From: Pectobacterium brasiliense
GTDB taxonomy: Bacteria > Pseudomonadota > Gammaproteobacteria > Enterobacterales > Enterobacteriaceae
Direction: 5' to 3'
Assembly: GCF_016950255.1 (NCBI RefSeq)
Contig: NZ_JACGFN010000001.1
Coordinates: forward strand, 124,001-188,000
Length of the DNA: 64,000 nucleotides
Part shown: positions 56,476 to 64,000 of the stretch, one piece after another
Numbering within the stretch: position 1 is the first letter of the stretch
Layout: every line of letters begins with the position of its first letter
The notes under the pieces: generated by a model
Told to the model about the DNA's origin: nothing
The model's database searches: none
The model's input: the letters and a program-made list of their open reading frames with translations, nothing else
Program-made: the position numbers and the translations under genes

Positions 56476-56679
56476 TTTCTCGTAGGGGAATGAATTTTTG
56501 ATAAAGCTGGCGTAGTAACGGTACTTCGTCTTGCTTGCCATCAGCTCTTCATAAATCATGCGTGCTACGCCGCTGTAGAGATAGATGCTCCCATTTAGTA
56601 ATTCGACTTCCAATTGGCTTTTTTCTGCATCATATCCAACTGAAAATAACTCTGTTGATGAAACTCGTTTTCTCTGCAA
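56467..56679 (-). CDS. KTSC domain protein
   Basis: A 70-residue single-domain protein. SSTELFSVGYDAEKSQLEVE, then NGSIYLYSGVARMIYEEL and the end YYASFIKNSFPY match the small KTSC fold, which recurs alone or at the end of lysyl-tRNA-synthetase-related proteins. Its role is unknown; it is probably cytoplasmic. Its last codons overlap the third 23-bp tandem repeat, so the C-terminus may have been altered by the duplication. It stands alone on the minus strand. Confidence 0.8.
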   Translation of the reverse strand: MQRKRVSSTELFSVGYDAEKSQLEVELLNGSIYLYSGVARMIYEELMASKTKYRYYASFIKNSFPYEKTQ

Positions 56680-56891
56680 AATTAATCACTCCCAACGTAT
56701 CAATGCCGCATCCTGACGGTATACCACCTTTTAGCTATAGCGTGTTATAGCTCGAAATATATCGGGGGTAAACAGCAGCATATCGTTATCAGTGCATGAA
56801 TAATCAGTAAACGCTCACAGAATGCTTGCTCTGTCGTCCATTGGCCAGCTTTGTTTGTCGCTGTCGCTGAGGGGATATCCCGATTGGATTG

Positions 56892-57539
56892 TTAATCCTG
56901 AGCGAGAGCCCGCTGAAAAGCTGGCTGGCTTTCTATCCGATCAATGTATTGTTTGATATGCGGGTAGTGGCTGAAATCCAAACGCGTTTTCGCCAACACC
57001 AGTGGGACGGCCATTTGTATATCGGCACCGCTGAGCGACGCTCCCGCAAACCACTCTTGTTTACTCAAATGCTGTTCGATGAACTGAAGCTGTGTCGTCA
57101 GCCGCGGCACAATAAAGGCCTGCTCGATGCTTTGCACAATTTTGCGTGCAATGGGGCGGATGAAAAATGGCATTGGTGCGGATTCTGTTTTCGCCAAGAC
57201 TAAACGCATTACTAGCAGCGGCATGAGTGAGCCTTCCGCAAAATGCAGCCAGAAGCGGTAATCCAGCAGTGCTTGTCCGCTCTGTGGGCGCAGCCTTCCG
57301 TTGCCGTAAGTCTCAATCAGGTATTCTACAATGGCGCCGGATTCGGCAATCGTGAGTTCGCCATCGGTAATCACCGGTGATTTCCCCAACGGGTGAATTT
57401 GTTTAAGTGATGCTGGGGCACTAAACGTTTTTGGGTCACGCGCGTAGCGAATGATTTCATAGTCAACGCCCAGCTCTTCCAACAGCCAGGTTACGCGGGT
57501 CGAACGGGATTTTTCGAGGTGATGAACGTGTATCATCAA
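56892..57539 (-). CDS. Glutathione S-transferase
   Basis: A 215-residue GST. The thioredoxin-like half has HHLEKSRSTRVTWLLEELG with the active Ser in the SRS segment, and PLGKSPVITDGE with the cis-Pro. IAESGAIVEYLIETYG binds glutathione. The helical half ends with the GADIQMAVPL N-capping box. It resembles bacterial GSTs of the beta/theta-like type, and its substrate is unknown. Start ATG 57539 or the next ATG 57536 follows AAGGAAACC. It neighbours the glutathione-dependent formaldehyde genes, so a related detoxification role is possible. Confidence 0.85.
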   Translation of the reverse strand: MMIHVHHLEKSRSTRVTWLLEELGVDYEIIRYARDPKTFSAPASLKQIHPLGKSPVITDGELTIAESGAIVEYLIETYGNGRLRPQSGQALLDYRFWLHFAEGSLMPLLVMRLVLAKTESAPMPFFIRPIARKIVQSIEQAFIVPRLTTQLQFIEQHLSKQEWFAGASLSGADIQMAVPLVLAKTRLDFSHYPHIKQYIDRIESQPAFQRALAQD

Positions 57540-57718
57540 GGTTTCCTTTTTTTCTTTTTTTATCCGTCATGTTGCACGCGGCAGGTGCGCTCATGTCTTT
57601 CAGGGGTTATGACGATGGACTCATTACAGGGAGAGAAAACGCGCTCAGGAGATTCCTGAGCGCGGCGCTCAACAAGGTAAGCATAGCACCATTAGTCGAA
57701 GCGCTATTCTTCCAATAA

Positions 57719-58564
57719 CTATTCTTCCAATAAATAGCGGGCGTGGAAGCGCAGATGATCTTCGATGAAACTGGCGATGAAGAAATAACTGTGGTCATAG
57801 CCAGACTGTGTCCGCAGCGTCAGCGGCCAGTCATACTGGCTTGCCAGTTCTTCCAGTTTCGCCGGTTGCAGCTGATCGGGAAGGAACTGATCGCAATCGC
57901 CCTGATCGACCAGCATGGGAAGCTTCTTCTGGCTATTTGCCAGCAAATGGCAGCTGTCATACTGCAACCACTGCGTTTCATCCTCGCCGAGGTAGGCGGT
58001 CAGCGCCTTGCGTCCCCAGGGGACCTGACTTGGGTTAACGATCGGGGCGAACGCCGACGCAGACTGGAATTGGTCCGGGTTGCGTAGCGCCAGCATCAGC
58101 GCGCCGTGGCCGCCCATCGAATGCCCACTGATGGACTGACGGCGATTCACATTAAAATGTTGCTGGACTAACGCCGGCAATTCACTGCTGATGTAGTCAT
58201 ACATCCGATAGTGTGCCGCCCAGGGAGCCTGCGTGGCATTCACGTAGAATCCCGCCCCCTGACCCAGATCGTATCCCGCGTCGTCTGCTACGCCATCGCC
58301 TCGCGGGCTGGTGTCCGGCATAACCAGCACCAGACCCAGCTCGGAGGCAACGCGCTGCGCACCGGCTTTTGTCGTAAAGTTTTCGTCGTTGCAGGTTAAC
58401 CCAGACAGCCAGTAAAGCACGGGCGGCGGTGTGTCATCCTGTGTCGGTGGCAGATAAATGCTGAACGTCATTGCGGTGTTCAGCGTTTCTGACACATGGC
58501 GGTAGCGCTGTTGCCAACCGCCAAACATACGGTGTTCTTCCAGCAGTTCCAGTGATGAGATCAT
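57719..58564 (-). CDS. yeiG: S-formylglutathione hydrolase YeiG
   Basis: A 281-residue alpha/beta hydrolase that cleaves S-formylglutathione to formate and glutathione. The nucleophile is in [10 protein letters not shown], the catalytic Asp in VDQGDCDQF, and His in [26 protein letters not shown] and [13 protein letters not shown] are fingerprint blocks. It differs from E. coli YeiG by a few residues and sits in the E. coli position. It follows frmA 42 bp downstream on the same strand, forming a complete formaldehyde-detoxification pair. ATG 58564 has AGGAGG upstream. Confidence 0.95.
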   Translation of the reverse strand: MISSLELLEEHRMFGGWQQRYRHVSETLNTAMTFSIYLPPTQDDTPPPVLYWLSGLTCNDENFTTKAGAQRVASELGLVLVMPDTSPRGDGVADDAGYDLGQGAGFYVNATQAPWAAHYRMYDYISSELPALVQQHFNVNRRQSISGHSMGGHGALMLALRNPDQFQSASAFAPIVNPSQVPWGRKALTAYLGEDETQWLQYDSCHLLANSQKKLPMLVDQGDCDQFLPDQLQPAKLEELASQYDWPLTLRTQSGYDHSYFFIASFIEDHLRFHARYLLEE

Positions 58565-58606
58565 CGCTGTACAGCCTCCTTTATTCTGTTCCTGACAGTA
58601 TCGTAA

Positions 58607-59791
<1,185 letters not shown>

Positions 59792-59841
59792 TCACGGTAT
59801 CGTCCTGTCTTGAAAATGGCTGCTCAGGGAAATTAATGGGT

Positions 59842-60734
59842 TCATTCCGACTGAGCGGGTGGTTCAATGATGCTGCCCTGTTCAATAATGAGTTTTTTAA
59901 GCGCCTCGACATTCGGGCCGAAGGCGTCGCGTCGCCAGACAAGCCAGGTAGACGCGGCGGCGATGTCGGACGGTAATTCATGCACCTGAACGCGTGTGCC
60001 TGCGGGCAGCGATTCAAGAACGGCATACGGGAGCATGGCGAGTCCGGCACCGCTGGCGACACAGGCAAGCATGGCATGGTATGAGTGGATTTCCATGATC
60101 GTGCCAGGTACTACGCCATCCTGCTGGAACCAGCTCTCAAGGCGTTTTCTATAGGAACAGCTGGGACGGAAGGCAAACAGCGTATCGTTGCAGGCATCCC
60201 GCGCATGGGTGATCGGCGCGTGCGCAGGGTCAGATATCAGCACTAACCGTTCCGTAAAACACGAACACCCATTCAGCTCATCGTAGACGACGGGGCCATC
60301 GACTAACGCTGCCGCTAATGTTCCCGCGCGCACGCGCTCAATGATTTCCCCCGATGTACCGGTATTCAGGGACAGCGAAACATTGGGGTAACGCTGATGA
60401 TAAGCCGCTAATAGCGGAGGCAAACGGGTTGCCGCGGTACTTTCCATCGAACCGAGCGCGAAATTACCGGCAGGTTCCCCCGTGCGCGTCATGCTGATCG
60501 CTTCCTCACTAAGCGCCAGAATGCGCTGTGCATAGCATAAGAAATTGTGGCCAATAGGGGACAGGCGCAGGCGCTGCTTCTCACGGATAAACAGATCGGT
60601 GCCCAGCTCTTGTTCCAACTGGCGCAGTCGCGTGGTCAGATTTGAGGGTACCCGATGAAGCTGCTCTGCGGCGCGCGCGCGACGGAGCCCGTTTCGGCGA
60701 CGAGACAGAACATGCGGAGCTGGGTCAAATCCAT
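59842..60734 (-). pseudogene. PtrR (YneJ)-like LysR regulator, frameshifted
   Basis: The minus strand from ATG 60734 reads MDLTQLRMFCLVAETGSVARA, a LysR helix-turn-helix, and then leaves frame in a GC run at 60671-60680. Removing two bases restores AEQLHRVPSNLTTRLRQLEQELG, which joins the long frame ending at 59842. That frame, 258 codons from its internal ATG 60618, has the whole effector-binding domain but no DNA-binding half. The full length matches E. coli PtrR/YneJ. It is 113 bp upstream of frmA, on the same strand. The change is either a true mutation, a slippage switch or a sequencing error. Confidence 0.75.
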
Positions 60735-61436
60735 ATCTTTCTCTTTTCGTAATGAACTTGTGAGTGATTATTCATTTTTTGTGAAGTGTAGCGGCAAGTG
60801 GTGCATTTCGCAACTGGCTTACGCCACACTGATGCGAACGCAACGTAAACCCAGTGTGGTGAAATGTGCTCTGAATGATAAAAATGACGGACGTAATTAT
60901 CATCAGGATTAATAGTGGAGAGATGACAAAGAGAAGAAAGCGATAAAATGATCGCGGCCGGAATTAATAGCACCCAATCAACTATTACCCCGAATAGGGC
61001 ATATTTTCTAATGAATAGGGCAGAATGAAAAAATAAGAATAATCACAGAAAAATAAAACCGTATTTTATCCTGACGCAATATCGGAAGCGCGAAAATAAA
61101 TAGATAATTAAAATAAACAGTTAAATGTGAAGATAAATTGTTGTATCAGAGCAATAGCCAGAAACTATCGCAATTCTTCATTTTTATCGCATTTGTTGAT
61201 GTAAAGGCGTAAAGTGCCCGCCTACAGTGCCGATAAAGTTAATGTATAATAGGAATGCTTTATCATTATTGTAAGGAAGTGTGTCTTTTTGTCATTAAAG
61301 GAAAATAACTCTAACTAATGAGAGCCTCTGCTCTTCATTAAATGACGTAACACCCGGCGTATTTCCAATTAAAAATGTGCGGCTATCTTGCAGAAAGCGC
61401 AGAGGAAAATCGCCAGATAATTTATAGGAGTCTTCT
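60735..61436 (+). other. AT-rich promoter region of the chemoreceptor, no gene
   Basis: About 700 bp without a supported gene; an 82-codon minus-strand frame at 60725-60973 overlaps the LysR start and lacks a recognisable domain. It holds the sigma-28 promoter at 61210-61236 and a 200-bp untranslated leader. Confidence 0.5.
61210..61236 (+). promoter_or_regulatory. Sigma-28 (FliA) promoter of the chemoreceptor
   Basis: TAAAGTGC, an 11-base spacer and GCCGATAA fit the FliA consensus TAAAGTTT-N11-GCCGATAA with a perfect -10 half. It lies about 200 bp before the receptor start. Confidence 0.85.
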
Positions 61437-63116
61437 GTGAATTTTTTAAAAAATATCACCATCAGGGCAATGCTTTTAACAATATTGGGTCTGTTTCTGA
61501 TTGTATGGGGAGGGGCATCTTTCTTTACCACCACCTCATTAAGCAGTATGACCAAACTATTGGAGTCCAGCGAAACTCAGCGTAAAAACGTAGAGATGCT
61601 GGTAAAAGGCAATGACCAGTATTTTCGTACGGTTACTCGCCTTTTACGCTCCATGGATTTCCAGCAAACGGGCGAAACGGCGGAAGCAGAAAAAGTATTT
61701 ACGGCAGCTACTACCGCGTTTAAAAACACGTCAGATCAACTCGCTGCGTTTAAAGCCGCTGGGCATGTCGGCGTCGATAAAGAAACGGCAGACAGTATGA
61801 TCGCCGCGTGGACCCAGCTATTGGATAACGGGTTGACGCCGATGCTGAATGCCGCGCGTGAGAATCGTCAAGAGGAGTTCCGTCAGCTTTTCCGTAAAAC
61901 CTACCCGCCGCTGAGCGTGGCGTTTGGCGCGAATATGGATAAATACCAGAGCGCGATTATTTCGTCGTCAGAGCGGTCAATGAACGAGGTCTACGACCTG
62001 GTTGGCTGGAGTAACCATATTCTGCTGGGTGCGGCGGTTATTGGGCTGCTCATCCTGCTGTTGACGGACCGCTATCTGGTGAACTATCTGGTCAAGCCAT
62101 TGAATATGATTAAAAGCTATTTCCAGGTGCTGGCCGCCGGGCAGCTTGGTCACCCACTTGAAGAGTTTGGCCGCAACTGTGCTGGACAGTTGATTCCTTA
62201 TCTAAAAGAGATGCAGGGTAGTCTGGTTAATACCGTTTCCATCATCCGTGACAGTTCTGCATCGATTCATCAGGGCTCAAGCGAAATCAAAAGCGGTAAC
62301 AACGATCTGTCCGCACGTACCGAGCAGCAGGCTGCCGCACTGGAGCAGACCGCGGCCAGTATGGAAGAGCTGAGCGCTACGGTGAAACAGAATGCCGACA
62401 ACGTCCATCAGGCGACCAAGCTGGCGCAGGACGCTTCTGTTGCGGCGAAGAAAGGTGGGGACGTCACGGCTGATGTGATGGCGACGATGGCAAGTATTAC
62501 GACAAGTTCGAAGAAAATTGCCGACATCACCAGCGTCATTAACGGTATTGCCTTCCAGACCAATATTCTGGCGTTGAACGCGGCGGTAGAAGCTGCCAGA
62601 GCTGGTGAACAAGGCCGCGGCTTTGCGGTGGTAGCGGGTGAAGTTCGCAATCTGGCGCAGCGCAGTGCGCAGGCGGCGAAAGAAATTGAAAGCCTGATTA
62701 CGGAATCGGTTGAACGTATCAACGTGGGTTCGAATCAGGTTACACAAACCGGTGAAGCGATGGATTCCATCATTTCCGCGATTACCCGTGTGAACGATCT
62801 GATGGGAGAAATTGCCTCGGCGTCGGATGAGCAGAGCCGTGGTATTACGCAGATTGGTCAGGCTGTTACTGAGATGGATGGCGTCACACAGCAGAACGCC
62901 TCTCTGGTACAGGAATCAGCCGCCGCTGCGGCATCACTGGAAGATCAGGCACGTCAGTTAACTGAGGCAGTATCGGTATTCCAGCTGTCGGCCGCTGATG
63001 CCCCTCGGCGTTCTCAGCAGCGTTTGGCGGAAGCGCCAGCAGCGCAGAAACCGATGTTATTAGCCGCCGCTGGTGGTAAGAAAGGTAACGCTAACGATAA
63101 CTGGGAAACCTTCTGA
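61437..63116 (+). CDS. Methyl-accepting chemotaxis protein
   Basis: A 559-residue receptor. It has an N-terminal membrane helix (~10-30), a periplasmic four-helix ligand domain of the TarH type (~32-190), a second helix (~190-210), a HAMP linker and a cytoplasmic signalling domain. The hairpin tip is [29 protein letters not shown], with adjacent methylation helices ([16 protein letters not shown]). It ends in NWETF, the docking site for CheR and CheB of Tsr and Tar type receptors. Start GTG 61437 follows TAGGAG. The ligand is unknown. Transcription depends on the sigma-28 promoter at 61210-61236; a terminator follows. Confidence 0.95.
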   Translation: MNFLKNITIRAMLLTILGLFLIVWGGASFFTTTSLSSMTKLLESSETQRKNVEMLVKGNDQYFRTVTRLLRSMDFQQTGETAEAEKVFTAATTAFKNTSDQLAAFKAAGHVGVDKETADSMIAAWTQLLDNGLTPMLNAARENRQEEFRQLFRKTYPPLSVAFGANMDKYQSAIISSSERSMNEVYDLVGWSNHILLGAAVIGLLILLLTDRYLVNYLVKPLNMIKSYFQVLAAGQLGHPLEEFGRNCAGQLIPYLKEMQGSLVNTVSIIRDSSASIHQGSSEIKSGNNDLSARTEQQAAALEQTAASMEELSATVKQNADNVHQATKLAQDASVAAKKGGDVTADVMATMASITTSSKKIADITSVINGIAFQTNILALNAAVEAARAGEQGRGFAVVAGEVRNLAQRSAQAAKEIESLITESVERINVGSNQVTQTGEAMDSIISAITRVNDLMGEIASASDEQSRGITQIGQAVTEMDGVTQQNASLVQESAAAAASLEDQARQLTEAVSVFQLSAADAPRRSQQRLAEAPAAQKPMLLAAAGGKKGNANDNWETF

Positions 63117-63455
63117 TAACCCCACAACACGCGGCGTCAGGGCGCTGACCGCCGCAAAAGTCAGGTGATTTATCGTTAAAAGCACTGGGATATCCTCCCG
63201 GTGCTTTTTTGTTTATCACTGACTTTTTTGTTTATCACTGAATAGTTACGACGGAATAGGCGTTTTTTTGTGCAGATGATTCGACCTTGTTACTGCACAT
63301 GGGTACATTCGCCACGCTTGATAACTTGAATCTATTTCAACAATCATGACATACAATCGCTGGATAATCGTGACTCTCTCAACTAGAGTGTTGACGGCGC
63401 TAGGGTCTGATCAGGGCCGTGCGATAGGCATAGTTACACCTGCAGGAGAATAATA
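63117..63455 (+). other. Chemoreceptor terminator and folE promoter region
   Basis: A 339-bp gap. The first part holds the terminator at 63181-63210; the rest, AT-rich at first, includes the folE promoter, with a TACAAT -10-like element near 63352. No gene is seen. Confidence 0.5.
63181..63210 (+). terminator. Chemoreceptor gene terminator
   Basis: AGCACTGGGA and TCCCGGTGCT pair with one G-T wobble around a 5-base loop and run into six T. Confidence 0.85.
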
Positions 63456-64000
63456 ATGTCATCACTAAGTAAAGAAGCCGTTATGGTGCACGAAGCGCTA
63501 CTGGCACGTGGTCTGGAAACGCCGCTGCGTGGGGCGTTGTTGGATCGGGATACGCGTAAGCAACGTATTGCCGAACATATGACGGAAATTATGAATTTGC
63601 TGAGCCTCGATCTGAGCGATGACAGCCTGGCTGAAACACCGACGCGTATCGCCAAAATGTACGTTGATGAAATATTCTCCGGTTTGGACTACGCCAACTT
63701 CCCCAAAATCACCATCATTGAAAACAAAATGAAGGTCGATGAGATGGTTACCGTACGGGATATCACGCTGACCAGCACCTGTGAACACCATTTCGTGACG
63801 ATCGATGGGAAAGCGACGGTGGCGTATATTCCGAAAGATGGCGTCATTGGCTTGTCGAAGCTCAACCGAATCGTCCAGTTTTTCTCTCAGCGCCCTCAGG
63901 TGCAGGAACGATTAACGCAGCAGATTCTGATTGCGCTACAAACGCTGTTGGGAACCAACAACGTTGCGGTCTCGATTGATGCGGTGCACTACTGCGTGAA
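63456..64000 (+). CDS. folE: GTP cyclohydrolase I FolE, truncated by window end
   Basis: The first 181 codons of the enzyme that starts tetrahydrofolate synthesis from GTP. ATG 63456 follows GCAGGAG and gives [19 protein letters not shown]. Zinc-ligand and active-site motifs are present: [44 protein letters not shown] and HYCV at the end, whose Cys is also a metal ligand. In E. coli the protein has 222 residues, so about 40 remain outside. It follows a chemoreceptor gene here, where E. coli has yeiG. Confidence 0.95.
   Translation, partial: MSSLSKEAVMVHEALLARGLETPLRGALLDRDTRKQRIAEHMTEIMNLLSLDLSDDSLAETPTRIAKMYVDEIFSGLDYANFPKITIIENKMKVDEMVTVRDITLTSTCEHHFVTIDGKATVAYIPKDGVIGLSKLNRIVQFFSQRPQVQERLTQQILIALQTLLGTNNVAVSIDAVHYCV

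Noticed and set aside
60725..60973. 82-codon minus-strand frame before the chemoreceptor
   Set aside because: It overlaps the start of the frameshifted LysR gene in another frame, and lacks a ribosome-binding site and a domain.

Overview
The window looks like the chromosome of a plant-associated enterobacterium, most likely Pectobacterium. From about 18.3 kb to the right end it carries the gene neighbourhood that E. coli has between proL/yejM and folE (yejM-yejL, yejK, rplY, radD, rsuA, bcr, yejG, yejFEBA, mepS, lpxT, yeiR, yeiP, setB, fruBKA, nfo, yeiH, yeiE, lysP, a cirA-like receptor, yeiG, folE). The proteins are close to, but distinct from, those of E. coli, base composition is near 50% GC, and an ERIC-type element is present. 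The genus is an inference; no search was run.

Region 1 (1-1.1 kb) is chromosomal flank: the end of a YgaP-like rhodanese/membrane protein, a DHCW-motif cupin and a VOC-fold protein. Region 2 (about 1.34-18.3 kb) is an accessory block of two related P4-satellite-like integrative elements in tandem behind tRNA-Pro(GGG). The left one (about 1.34-4.39 kb) is decayed: frameshifted alpA, a nonsense-riddled copy of the element's int-adjacent gene, and an integrase cut to its N-terminus by a deletion. It still holds an apparently intact AT-rich two-gene cargo, a PutAbiC-type abortive-infection protein and an unknown partner. The right one (about 4.39-18.29 kb) looks complete: tyrosine integrase beside the tRNA, AlpA regulator, overlapping Ash-like/Icd-like frames, a zinc-finger/TOPRIM/DUF927 primase-helicase, an iteron-rich putative origin, a RelE/ParE-RHH toxin-antitoxin pair and a two-gene operon. 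That operon joins a 1356-residue STAND (NACHT-like) ATPase carrying a C-terminal PD-(D/E)XK nuclease motif to a TPR-like protein with a HEPN RNase motif. It is the best candidate for a little-described defence system.

Region 3 (18.4-48.2 kb) is core genome: envelope control (yejM, mepS, lpxT), the nucleoid protein yejK, ribosome and translation genes (rplY, rsuA, efpL/yeiP), DNA repair (radD, nfo), the microcin C-type peptide importer yejABEF, metal GTPase yeiR, the Cra-controlled fructose operon fruBKA, and lysine permease lysP. Region 4 (48.5-64 kb) is more variable: a CirA-like TonB receptor with a possible Fur box, a 2-hydroxyacid dehydrogenase, a sugar ABC permease/ATPase pair without a binding protein, an HcxA-like dehydrogenase, a KTSC protein, a glutathione S-transferase, the formaldehyde-detoxification pair yeiG-frmA beside a frameshifted PtrR-like LysR regulator, a chemoreceptor with a sigma-28 promoter, and the start of folE.
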